A stretch of DNA of 64,000 nucleotides, taken from Agelaius tricolor (taxonomy: Eukaryota; Chordata; Aves; Passeriformes; Icteridae). The first letter of the stretch is position 1, and each line of letters begins with the position of its first letter. The notes beneath the pieces were generated by a model. It was not told where the DNA came from. It was given only the letters and a program-made list of their open reading frames with translations, and searched no databases. The stretch is from contig JALJCS010000001.1 in the NCBI GenBank assembly GCA_023055355.1, forward strand, positions 23,435,881-23,499,880. The letters are read 5' to 3'. Below are positions 21,411 to 32,800 of this stretch, one piece after another. Both the position numbers and the translations under genes were made by a program.

Positions 21411-23050
21411 CTTCCCTATCTTAATCAGACATGCATCTCCTAAGAGCTCCAATAATTGTATTTGTCCATCAGAGCCTCTGATAATCTTGAATGATTTTTG
21501 CCTTTCCCTCCATTTTTTCTTTCTGCCTCTCTTTGCCAAAGAATGACTCACTTTCAGTTTATGGTGTCAGTTGCGATAGCCCTTAGATATATGAATTGCA
21601 TTTACTCTGTGGAGCTGCTGTAAAATCTCAGGGTTAGGGATGTTCTCCTCTATGATGCCCAGATGCTAGTCTCTGCTGACAGTGCTCCCCCAGTCTTTTG
21701 TCCTCATCAGGTTAGTTAGTACCTTCCCCCCGTCCCCGCCAAAAAAAACCCTGACAACAGACTGCAAAACAGCACCAAACCAGCAGCCCTGAACTTGTGA
21801 AAACATTTCCAAAGCACTGCAGCTGAGTTACAGCCACTAAGGGTCAGCAAAGTTTGTTTTCCTGCAGTTCTGTGGTTTCTGGTCACCTGTCTGAAGCCGG
21901 CACAGACACCAGGCCCTCTAGATGGCTGCATAACACCAGCAGTCTGCCAGCTGCGAAAGGGAATGCGTACAACAAGGTACAGATTGTACATCAGGTTACT
22001 CTGAAAAGGACATCTTTATCACTAGTTATGTGGTGGCATTCAAAAGCCCTGTATGGACCAGGTGATCAGCTACCCTTCCACAAGGGTCACTGCCAAGCCC
22101 AGTGAGCAGGAACACTGACAAACTTGACAACTGCCCCAGCTGGAAGACCTCACTGTCTGGAATTCTACATTAGACTATTATTTTTTTCCCACCCTTATTC
22201 ATGCTATTTTATATAATACAACATGACAAGTCTCAGTGAACAAGTTTGCATGAGTATCTGTAAACTGAGCTGCTGAAAATCACTAGCACAAATACCTGTG
22301 CATTGACACAGCCCTCACAGTTTTAGATGGCATAAATGAAAAGCAAGTTCTACTACTCCTATAGTCACTGACAGACAGCAGTGGAATCTGGGAGCAAAAA
22401 CTCTAGGAAAATGGCAGTAGAAAGTCCTATTTGTCATTTGAGCAGCAATGAGGTAACAGGTATTATGTGTCCCTTGCCCTGTGTCTCAGCAGCTACACAG
22501 GCCTGGCAGACTCTTCAAAGCATTTGCCCTTTGAGAAGAAAGCAGTGTTACTCTGTGTACACACAGCAGCTTTCTCTGAGGCCAAAATTAACAATCAGCC
22601 TTAGGCAGAGTGATTTGTGATGGCAGAGATGTTTTCTTGGTACAAATTAGGAGCATCTCTTCTGTTTGAAGGTTTTCACTGTGCTTACTCATTTCCAGAA
22701 TGGCTGCAGTGTCCTCCCCTCTGCCTCCATGAACAGAGGATCAGACATCTTGCACATTGGGTCAGGCATCACTAGTGGAGAGTCTGTCCCTAGTAGATGT
22801 TCATGTCCCCTTTTTTAACTTCTATCACTTCTGAAGCTGGCATAGCACTTGAGTTGTGTTTTGACTGTAAAGTTCAAATGCCATTTGGTCAAAGTCTCCA
22901 TTTCTTATGTGGCAGGTTGAGAAGTGGTTATCAGGAACTTAAGCAAAAAAATCCAGAATGAAAAAGGACAGAGGTAATAGGAGACCTTTTAAAGAGGCCC
23001 TTACTTTTGCCTTTTTATGCAAGGTGAGCTTTTATAAAACTCTTGATTAC
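21411..23050. other. Intergenic stretch, nothing recognised
   Basis: Unique-looking sequence between two CR1 elements. No protein-like frame longer than about 100 residues and no repeat family is recognised. Confidence 0.5.
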
Positions 23051-23585
23051 ATAATCACAGAATGGGTGAGGTTTGAAGGCACCACAGTGGGTCATCTGGT
23101 CCAACCTCCCTCCTCAAGCAGGGTCATCCCAGAGCACATTACACTGGATTGCATGCAGACAGTTCTTGAATTTCTCTAGTGAGGGAGACTCCATAACCTC
23201 TCTGGACAACCTGTTGCGGTGCTTTGTCACCCACACAGTAAAGAAAGTCTTCCTCATATACAAGTGGAACTTCCTGCATCAGTTTCTGCACATTGGCCTT
23301 GTCCTATTGCCTGGCACCACTGAGAAGAGCCTGGTCCATCTTCTTGACACCCCCAGTCCAGACACTCACAGACATCGATGAGGTCCCCTCTCAGTTGTCT
23401 CTTCCCAAGCATAACAGGCCCAGTTCCTTCAGCCCTTCCTTCTTCATAAGCGATGTTCCTGTCCCTTAATGATCTTTGTTGCTCTCCTCTAGACCCACTC
23501 CAGTAGCTCCATGTCTCCCTTGTACTGAGGCACCAAGAACTGGACACAGCACTCCAGAAGAAGCTTCACCAGGGCTGAGGAGAAC
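23051..23585 (-). mobile_element. CR1 LINE, 5'-truncated, about 530 bp
   Basis: It starts with AATCACAGAATGGGTGAGG and CATCTGGTCCAACCTCC, the CR1 3' end on the minus strand. It continues through AGAGCACATTACACTGGATT, CTCCATAACCTCTCTGG, GATGAGGTCCCCTCTCAG and GAACTGGACACAGCACTCCA. It is a different CR1 subfamily from the 20.7-kb copy. It carries stops and indels in the ORF2 region. Confidence 0.9.
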
Positions 23586-24160
23586 CTAGTTATTTCTAGG
23601 GCCTCATCATGGCCATGGATAAAAGGCAAGGTGGGAGTTGTAGAAGACAATTAAGTGGGAAAATGAGGCATTTTGCAGCTGGGAAAATAAAGCAAATATC
23701 AGGTTTTTAAGGAAACTGTGTTTTGCAATTGTTGTTGGTTTCACATTGGGTAAGAAATCAAAATTAGTATTTATCAACCCAGCAGTGCATTTCTCAAGGA
23801 GGCTAAAGCATAGGGCTTCTCACTGGTTTTATTTTTTAATATAAAGTCCAAATGGGGATTACATGCCCTAGAGCTTTCTCTCCCAGGCTGAGATCTCACA
23901 CATTGACTCAAGACTCTTGCTTTCACTCACCCTCTGGAAATCACACAGCAATGCCCCCTGCATGCAGCATCTGAATGATGGGACACAATCAGCACCCACT
24001 GAGAGTTTGCAGGTTAGAAGTTCAGCAGCAGATAGAAGGCTAAGCTCTGTATATTTTGGAGAAATCACCGCCATGACAAGAAATCTCCATGTAGCAAACC
24101 AGCAGTATTAAAACTGGAAGACTGAAATATATGAAAGGCATGGTATGTACAAAGAGAGCT

Positions 24161-24222
24161 AAGTGAGTCTTCCAATAACCAAGTTAAATATGACTTTAAC
24201 TTGATTATTGGAAGACGCACTT
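24161..24222. repeat. Near-perfect hairpin: 28-bp arms, 6-nt loop
   Basis: The left arm 24161-24188 (AAGTGAGTCTTCC... AAGTTAAA) and right arm 24195-24222 (TTTAACTTG... GAAGACGCACTT) are inverted complements with two mismatches. The loop is TATGAC. On the minus strand one of the mismatches becomes a G:U wobble. Confidence 0.9.
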
Positions 24223-25079
24223 CCACTAAGAAGTGGAGGTTAATGTGAACCCTCCATCTGGAGATCTCAAGCCCGGAGTTGTGGACTCTAGGGAGACAAC
24301 ATGCAAGTTTATCCTTTTTGTCTTGTTTGGCTTGGCTTAATGAAAAGTGGACATTACACTAGGCTGGCAGCATTACAGAGCCCCATCTTTAAAGGCTCCT
24401 CTCTCTTCTGACTCCTAGCCCTGAAATGGGCTTGTTGTGAAGTGCCAATCATTTTTTTCCTCATCACCTTTAGCCATATTTATGTAGATAGTGTTTATAT
24501 TGAGAGGCTTACAATTTGCGAAGTTACCATTTCTGTGCACATTTAATGAGTCCCTTATAACTTTGAGAACTTGCTTCACGCTCTGAGTCTGGAAAAGGAT
24601 CTTCACTCTTTTCAATGGGAATTCATAAAATTGCTTTTGGAAAAAGTACAGTAAATTATTACCTATTGTAGCAGCTCAATGTTGGATTCATGCTGAACAT
24701 CTCAGAGGCATCCTCATCAATACACTACCTGCTTTTCTTAACTAAAGCCCTGACAATCACAGCTCCTGCTCAGAGCCTTTTAAGGGATTTCTTCAGTGAT
24801 AACCAATTCTTCCCTCCCACGAAATGACTGTTGTAATAAAGGTTGGCCATCCTTGTTCTCACCATGGATGCAGAGACCACTTGTGTATGGGGGCCACACC
24901 TGGGGTGAAGTTTAACTGTGCTATATTAATTGTGTCTGAATGATAGCTCATCAATGTTTAAGTCTAAGTTTCTAAGTACTCAGCTATTAAACACAAAGGT
25001 GGGTTGGTTTTTTTCTCACGATACCCCTTAGAACTTACCAAAGTTATGTGAGAATTCAAGGGAGTTAACAATATGAGAT
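24223..25079. other. Intergenic stretch, nothing recognised
   Basis: Unique sequence. A weak secondary hairpin (GGAGGTT...AACCCTCC) lies directly after the strong one. An open minus-strand frame near 24964-25440 is low-complexity and not protein-like. Confidence 0.45.
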
Positions 25080-25790
25080 GCAGTGAAAAGGACCAAAACT
25101 TGCCAAAAATTATACTCACTGAAATTTTGAAATCAGTGAACAAAGTCCATCCAAAAGAGAGGAGAAGAAATAGATGAATTGAAATGCTTAAAAAAAATCT
25201 GCACCAAAGTGAAAACAATAAAAAGACAATGGGATGACATGAAGTACAGGGAAACAGACCAAACCTTGCCCAATTGATCATCATTGAATTCACAAGATTT
25301 CTTTTCACAAAATTAAAAGTGGATTGGAATGAAGTGCAGAAAGTTAAAATAAAAGTTTGTAAAATAATGTACTTTTGAAAATTATTAGAAAGTTGAAATC
25401 TCAGTGTATCATTTCCTTTCATGAAATGAAAATGCTTCATTTTATGAAGGGGAATGAAATCTTAAGATTTTAATGACTATCATTTCATTAAATTTCAGCT
25501 CCTTTCTTCACTTCATTCTATTGCATTTCAATAATTTTCCTTTTCATAAGTAATTTTATAATTTTCAATTTCATTTCCTTTCATTATATTTCCTTTCCTT
25601 TCTTTCTCTTTCATTCCATGATTTTTCATTTCATTTCCTTTCATGTAGTGAAATCTCAACATTTCATGAAATGAAATGAAATCTGCAGATTACAATGAGT
25701 ATAATTTCATTAAGTTTCAGTTTATTTCACTGCTCTGTACTTAATTTCATTCAATTTGTTTTCACTTCTTTTCAGAATTTTTTTTTTTAC
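25080..25790. repeat. GAAAT/ATTTC low-complexity block with strand switch
   Basis: The left part (to about 25440) is rich in GAAA and TGAAA on the plus strand. The right part (about 25490-25760) is rich in TTTCATTTCC and CCTTTC. Short palindromes such as CATTTCATGAAATG occur at the switch and again near 25660. The whole reads as a decayed microsatellite with inverted halves. Confidence 0.7.
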
Positions 25791-25799
25791 CTTAACTTG

Positions 25800-26620
25800 T
25801 AATCAAGCTTGGGCCTGTGGCTTATGTGCCCATCCACTTGCACAGGCTTAATACTAAAGGTCTGGGGGCAGCAATGTTGTGACCCTGCTGGCATGTGTTT
25901 TCCAGCCCAAGTGTCCCTGGAGCTCTAGGTTCTTTTCCTCTCTCAACCCTACCTCTAAGTTGATGGCATTTTATTGCTGGGACTGTGGTCTACATCACCA
26001 TGGTGGTTTAGATTAGAATGATGTAGGAGCAGCAGAGCTGGGGCCCTGCCTGCCTGCATTGCCTTGGCATGCCATTTCCAGCTGCAGTGTGCCTGGAACT
26101 GTAGGCTCTTTTACTCTCTCAATCCTAACCCCAATGACAGCTTGGCACTGTAGCAGAGGTCCTCATCTCCATAGATGGCCCAGATTAAAAAGTGAGGACA
26201 CAGCAATGTTGGCACCCTGCCGTGATGCCCTTGCAATGCTGCTTCTCACCCCACTGTGTCCAGAGACATAGGTCCTTTTCCTCTCTAAATCCTAACTTCA
26301 ACTCTAGCCCTATTGGCAGGTTACCAGAGGTTTTCACTGCCATAGGTGACCCAGATTAGGAAGTGAGGAGACAGCAATGTTGGCACCCTGCCGTGGTGCC
26401 CTTGCAATGCCTTTTGTGAGGGACAGTGTCCCTGGAGCTGTCGGCTCTGCAGCTCTCTGACCCCTACTCTAACAGCAGCTTGTCTCTGCTGTCAAGATCC
26501 CCATCACCAGGGCTGGACTAGATTCAAAAAGTGTACAGTGAGCAATTGTGGTACCTGCCATTATGCCCTTGCAATAACTTTTCTAACCTTAGTGGTATCT
26601 TTCCATCACCAGACAGTAGC
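25800..26620. repeat. Degenerate tandem array, about 170-bp unit, nearly five copies
   Basis: The same landmark string recurs at 25871 (GCAATGTTGTGACCCTGC), 26032 (GCAGAGCTGGGGCCCTGC), 26203 (GCAATGTTGGCACCCTGC), 26374 (GCAATGTTGGCACCCTGC) and 26542 (GCAATTGTGGTACCTGCC). The spacings are 161, 171, 171 and 168 bp. Secondary landmarks follow in each unit: CCTTGCAATGC, a CAGTGTCCCTGGAGCT-like string, CTCTCTCAATCCTA and a CC(C)AGATTA string. The copies at 26203 and 26374 are the most alike. Confidence 0.85.
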
Positions 26621-28749
26621 TGTGTTAGAAAATTATATGAAAAGTAAGTCAGCCTGAAAAAGGATGCAAATGAAAAAGAAAAGCAATGGTTCCTGTTTTA
26701 AGGGATAACACTAGCTGTAAAGTAGAACTCACAGAGGACACAGCAACAGTCTGTGGATCCAGACCTGGTACCCGCAGAGACAAACTGTGAGGCTGAGAGT
26801 AGAATGAGCTACAGAGAAATGCTACAGCTAAGGGAGAGCACCCTGAGTGTGGCACAGGGTAAGGAAGCTTGTTTAAAACATGGACTTCTTGTTCAGGGGA
26901 CTTCATTCAAACTGGTACAATCACCTTTTAGTCTTATACCTGTCCTCATATAACTGTTACAAGTCTATAACCACAGTATCACCAAAACTGGACATGAACT
27001 TCTCTGGAAACATTTTCTTCCCTCAGTAACACTTTGGCAGGCAAGTGGGCGAAGAATATAACTATTCCCTGCTTAAAACTACACTTCTCCAGATTAATTA
27101 TTTCCCAGCTAAGACTTTTCTAGCTATCAGAGGGAAGCTTTTTTTTTTCATGTGTTCAGATAGGAACATCATAGAGCTCTAAGTTACAGTGTTTCATACA
27201 TATAAATAGATCTACTAAGTATGGATCTGCTTTTCTTCATCTGGACAGACAGGCCTTAACTAAGGAGAAGTTATTTCTTCACCTGGCAGCCAAGAGGTAC
27301 ATTTCATCAAAAACACTTACATGATGGGGTTGAAGGAATGATGAAGTTACTCTTGGAGAGAAAACGTCCAGGTTCATAATGGTCCACACAAGCCTCATTT
27401 GGCCATGTCTACCTTCTAAGGGAGTTCATGTTTGAATTGGCATGGTACCAGAACAATTTGATTTTGAAGGTGTTAGACTTTGCTCTGTCCTGTATAAGAG
27501 GTAACTCTCATATATCCAAGCAGTCCATACAGTCTCCCATGGGTATCAACACACACTGCTCTCACAGGGAAACCAGAACTGTGTGTACACAGCTACTAAG
27601 GAGAGGATTCCCATCCAGTTCCACCCCATCACCCCAACACACAGGCACTGTGCCCAAAATATCTGGTCCTACTGCAAAAAAAAAAAAAAAAAAAAGATAG
27701 AGCAAAAGTATGGTAGCTACTAGGGACCTACCTTTTAGTCTCCAGGCTAGAAAATAATTTGAATTAATAGAACATGAGAGCATACTCAAGTTTTTTTCTA
27801 ATTTCATTGCTGTATAGAACTGATTTGCTCAACTGAGACTTCTGTCTTTGAGGAGAGAATCAATGCTACCAGCCCAGCTCTCCCAGGCAGCCTTACAATA
27901 ACAAAACCCAGAGTGTGTTCATTAAGTAAGAACATGAAAATACCACCAGGTGAGCAAGCAGGTTGCAGTTTCAATAGTGTTTTCATCACAAACATTTTGA
28001 ATTCTTTTAGTTATTATGAAAAGCTTTTTGACAGTGTAATTTTAAGTAAATTGTTCTGTACTAAGCTTTTTTATTTATTCTTTAAAATTTCCATCATTGG
28101 ATATTAGCCTCTTCAAAGGAAGAGCAACTTGTCAGAAAAAAATGCCTTTTTCAGAATTTAATCAGATCATTTCTTCTTTCTTTTCTCTTAAAAGGATTAT
28201 AATGTGATGGGTGAAATATAAAGAATAATTAGCCCCATTGGAGAGTAAGTTCCAAACAATATTTTCTTTTTACACAATCTGAACTGGAAGAGTAGGATTT
28301 GGTTTTATTTCATCAACCAAGGAAATTATTAATTAACCCTAATGGCAAAATCTTTATCCTGGTAGATGTCCCAACCTTAAAACACCCAGCCTGGCTTTCA
28401 GATCCTCCAATCTCTTCTGAAAAAAGGTTATAAAATATCATTGTTATTTTACAGCCCAATATTCAGGGCTCAAACCAGCTGTACAGCTGGAGTGGCAGGT
28501 TACTCCCTGGGATGTGAACTGTCACTTGATTACACTGTAAAAGGGTTTTTAGCACAATCAAATTCAGGTGCTCCCTGGTGTAAACCTGCAGAGCACTGCA
28601 GACATCAACTAACCAAGACTTCTGTCCTTTTAATCTCAGAACCCCTAAATTAGGTATAACACACCCAAGGGATCACACCAAACCCAGGATGAAAAAAAGA
28701 TGAAGCTCAATAATTAAAAGGACAGAAGAGAGACTTCACAAACTGCTTG
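26621..28749. other. Intergenic stretch, only a poly-A run recognised
   Basis: Unique AT-rich sequence. An uninterrupted A20 run lies at 27676-27695, without a recognisable retroposed body in front of it. Confidence 0.5.
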
Positions 28750-29322
28750 TTTGTCTTAGGTTACAATGTTAGATGTGACCAAAAGTATGTGTTCTATCAC
28801 CATCTTCATAAGTTGCTAAAAACAGGTGCTCTTTATCTCTTCCATGGACTCATCCCTGATGAGGGGATCCCCTATCCCCTCCAGGGAGTTATCTTCTGCT
28901 AATGGGCCATCGAATCTCACTGCCTGACTCATAATATTACATCATCCCATTGTGAAATGCTTGGCCCAGGGGAAGAAACAAAATTCCTACCTGGATATAA
29001 TCCGAGGTTTGAAACACCACAAGCAGCCTTTCCTACCGGGTTCCCAGAGAACAAGGGCCAAAAACCACCACTGGATCTTCAGAGGAAGACAGACCCTTCT
29101 ACAGGATCACTGCTTCAACACAACCACATTTATAATTTCAACAGGACTGAAGCCACCATTTAATTGGACTGCTACCACCACCCTGACCAACAGGCTGTCA
29201 GGTTGTATCTTGACTCTGTCAGTTTAAGCCAGTGTTTCTGTATTATTGCCTTATCTTAATCTTCCTATTAAATTGTAGTTCTGACTTGGGATCTCCCACT
29301 GGTTTGCTTTCAAACTAGTACA
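28750..29322 (+). mobile_element. Solo ERV LTR
   Basis: Avian LTR landmarks in order are AGGGAGTTATCTTCTGCTAA, TGGGCCATCGAATCTCACTG, CATCATCCCATTGTGAAATG, GGCCCAGGGGAAGAAACAAA, CCCTGACCAACAGGCTGTCA, GTTGTATCTTGACTCTGTCA and CCTATTAAATTGTAGTTCTG. It ends CTTTCAAACTAGTACA. ATTAAA at about 29269 is the probable LTR polyadenylation signal. The 5' boundary is approximate. No internal viral region is seen on either side. Confidence 0.8.
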
Positions 29323-32192
29323 TTGTTTTAGTATGTTTTCATTTTTCACAAAGAACAACTCCTTTAAAGTGCTGGAGTTGGTTTTTTTCTTGGCGCAATT
29401 TGTGGAAAAGGTAGCAGCTGTTTAGAAGGGACAGAGAAAAGACCAAGGCTAAGGTAGTCAAACAACACTGGCACCACAAGCATAAGAGAAAGAAGATTGG
29501 CCTGGTGTTAGCAAAAAATGGCGCCAGTAGGAACACGTACCCTCTATCAATAAACTGTTCTCAGATTCTCCATATCAGAGCTCTTGGGTTATCTCAGCTT
29601 ACAACCATATTTGGCTGAAGTTTATGCCAATCTGCAAGGCCTCTGGGAAGCCATCTAATGTAACCAAGTGGGAACATACACTCCCACTGTTGCACATACT
29701 AAAGACTAACGTGACAAGAACAGCACAAAGGGACAGATACCTGTAACACCATCCAGTGCACCCCCCAGGCCTTTGGGAGAGGGCTAGGGAAACTACACAA
29801 GAATTTCCGAGTTGTCTTGTCATGATTCTCAATCCAGGACTTGGTGCCAGACTTCCAGGCTTGACTGGCTCTCAGAGAAGTCTCAGTCATTCTTGGTACA
29901 TGTTGAAGCAATCTATACAGAAATGCACTCAAATGCAGTAATCAGTTTTTTTTCAGAATGGGTATTAATGTGGAAAAATCTCTGCGTAGGGCATTAGTCC
30001 CTTGGGAAATCATATTCCACACATTATATTCCCCACATATATCCCATTTCATTAGCAGATTTTGTGCCTTTTGCCTTAAGACTGTGGAGGCTGGTTACAA
30101 CATGAGAAAAGATGACACGTGTCATCACCATCACCCCAAAAATCAGACAACAAACAACTTTCTACACCCAGTTCTAAATGACAAGGGGCTGGGAAACAGA
30201 GGGAGTTTCAAGATAGCTGCTCATTTCCTTCTGTGACTGGAAACTAATTGCTGCAACCACAGAATACAAAATGAAAGGGAAGCAAGACATAAAAATGCAG
30301 GCAGTAACAGTCTTGTAACAGCAAAATTAACAGAATTATATTATCTGTCTGCAAGACCATGCTGAAAACTTGCAGTATTCCAAATCATACTCTTTTTTAT
30401 GATGGGTTGAGGCAGCATCTTGCTTTAATGTTTTTATTGCAAACGTCAAAAAAAAAAAAATTATTTGCACCAGACGTATTACATGTGTGCACATTTTAGG
30501 GCAGCTCCGACTTAGCAGATGCCTTGTGTTAATAATATACAGTTGTGACAGGAAATGTGGTTTAGGTTCCTGGAAAAACATAAAAGCTAATTCCATTACT
30601 CCATTTCATGGTGCTTTTCCTCAAATGCTAAACTGGTTTTGATTATACTGAAACCTTATAGTGAGGAAACTTTGTCAAGAGTATTATCGCTGCTTATCCT
30701 CCTTCTTACACGTCTTCCCCTGCTGACCTACATTCTGGGCTACCTGTGAACAAGCCTAAAACACACAGACAAAATTGTCCTACAAGACCTGGCAATGTTG
30801 CAGAGTCCTTTTACTATTTCAATTATAATTTTTCCTTGGAGGTTCTGTGTTCTGCTTCCCATTCTCTTTTTATTCTGCCTGAATAAAAGCATTCAAGACT
30901 CTTTCACTTTAACAAAACATTTCAACAACAACCCCCCAAAACCTCTTATCCATAGTAACTAGACAAATCACAGTAATTGATCTCTAGAGGGAGTTTATTA
31001 AAAGCCTGAGCACAAACACTTTCCAGAATACTGCTGTAATAAGCATGAACTCAAACAAATGCTCAGTTTACTATCTGCAGTTCATCACTTCAAACATTTC
31101 AAGCAACTGACTTGAAAAGAGTCTTACTCTAGCAAAGGGAAGCATGTTCTGGTGGATTAAGAAATAATACTGAAATGAATTTGCTTCAACTAACTTTGTC
31201 TTCAGTGCCAGAAGATTTATACAGTTTATGGACCATTGTATGTAAACAAAAGTTACAATAAGAACACATTCCTTCCAATGCACCTAAATATATGTCTTTT
31301 TCACTAGTAAACCTCAATTAAACCCTGAATTCAAGAACATTAGTCTGATGATTAGCAAGCTATTTTTTTAGCCAAAGAAGGATAAAAATATTTAATTGAT
31401 ACCTGTCAGTAGAAAAGGATAACCAAACAACAACAAACAATAAAACAACCCATACCACACAGACAAACATCTACAGCTAATATTGTGTTTGGAGCAAAAG
31501 CAAATGTCTGGAGGTGAATTTCAAAATTAGAAAAAGCTGAGTTTAATAAGAACTTAAGTGAGCCCACAATGGAAAGAAAGTGCTTTGAGGTTTCACAGGG
31601 CTCAACCCCTCCCCTGCAGAAAGCTCTCCATCAGGGTATCAAATGACAGTACACTTAACCAATGAAAAAACAAATCACTGAGCTTTCATTTTTCCATCAC
31701 GATCCAGCAACACAACACTGAACACTTGTGTGTAACTCCCACCTCCCCACAGGAGCTATCACATCCATGTCTGGATTTGTCCTTACCCCTCCCCAGCATT
31801 ACAATATTTTTCTCAGCACTGCTGATTCCTGTCAGTCTAAGTGTTTGTTTTGGTTTGTGGGATCTTGAAAAGCTCCAGTAATGGAGCCTTGGGTTTGATC
31901 CACACTGTAGATTACATATTCAGTCAACCAATGTATGAGATGATACCCTCAACAATACGGCCACAGTAGTCCTCAAAAGGGTTTATGTTTTGCAATATCA
32001 TTGGAATCACACCAGGAATTATGTTTACACACATTTTGATCCAGGCAGATTACGAAAGGCCACAAATAGATTCCCATTTTGAGTGGGTTGAGAAAACATG
32101 GAATGAAAAAATCTGGTTTTAATTCTGGAATGCTTTCTTTCCTGTTACTTTTAGTACACACTTTTACTAATCTATAACAATCAACAATTGAT
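29323..32192. other. Intergenic stretch, nothing larger recognised
   Basis: Unique sequence apart from a 16-bp palindrome at 30111. No gene or repeat family is recognised. Confidence 0.5.
30111..30126. other. 16-bp perfect palindrome with CACGTG core
   Basis: GATGACACGTGTCATC is its own reverse complement. It contains an E-box (CACGTG) and two inverted TGACA half-sites of the MEIS/TGIF type. A regulatory role is inference only. Confidence 0.35.
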
Positions 32193-32338
32193 CTGAGATT
32201 AGCTCAGTTAGTTGGAGCACAATGCTAACAATGCTAAGGTTCACGGGTTTGATCCCTGTATGGACCATTCACTAAAGAGTTGAACTCAATGATCCTTCTG
32301 GGTCCCTTCCAACTCAGACTATTTTGTGATTCTGTAAC
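32193..32338 (+). mobile_element. tRNA-Ile-derived SINE with CR1 tail (TguSINE1-like)
   Basis: The head at 32196-32269 follows a tRNA-Ile: TTAGCTCAGTTAGTTGG (A box, about 32199-32215), GCTAACAATGCTAAGG, then GGTTTGATCCC (B box, 32246-32256) and TGGACCA. The tail TTGAACTCAATGATCCTTCT then GGGTCCCTTCCAACTCAG is the CR1 3' end, which lets CR1 enzymes copy it. It ends in ATTTTGTGATTCTGTAA. This head-tail combination matches the SINE known from zebra finch and supports a passerine source. Confidence 0.88.
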
Positions 32339-32755
32339 TGTTTCAGAAGATTTTTCTCAGCAAATGGCACCTCTTATCTATCTGATAGCACCTGAAGGAG
32401 CAGAAAGTGATTTCATAAGGAAACAAGAATCATGCCCTCTGCTATGAAGAGATTTTTAGTCTAAAAAGGGGATTTCAGTAGATGAGGAGTACAATTTAAT
32501 CTTGCTCAATGTGAGGAACAGAAAATGAACTACACTGATGATCTTTTCCCAAAGAATGTACCCTAAAGCCCCTTCTGAGGCCACAGCAGTTTAAAATAAA
32601 TATGTATGTAAATACTTGTTCAAGAATTCTGCTTTACTGCTTCATAACACAATAGTAGACAGAAGCAATGTCCCGTAACTAACCTTCTGCAGGCTTGTAT
32701 CAATACAAATCATAACAGAGTTCTGGATCTTGTACCCACCTTAAAGCCACCCAGG

Positions 32756-32800
32756 AAAAAAAAAAAAAAGAGAAGAGAAGAAAAAAAAAAAAAGAAGAAG
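32756..32800. repeat. A-rich/AG microsatellite
   Basis: A14, GAGAAGAGAAG, A13, then GAAGAAG. It is a simple purine tract. Confidence 0.9.

Noticed and set aside
24964..25440. 158-residue minus-strand frame rich in Phe, Leu and Ser
   Set aside because: Caused by the GAAA-rich low-complexity block; no domain or conserved motif.
27676..27695. Poly-A run as the tail of a processed pseudogene
   Set aside because: The preceding sequence resembles no known coding or retroposed body.
32196..32269. tRNA-Ile gene
   Set aside because: The A and B boxes are recognisable, but the acceptor stem is broken and a CR1 tail follows, so it is a SINE head.
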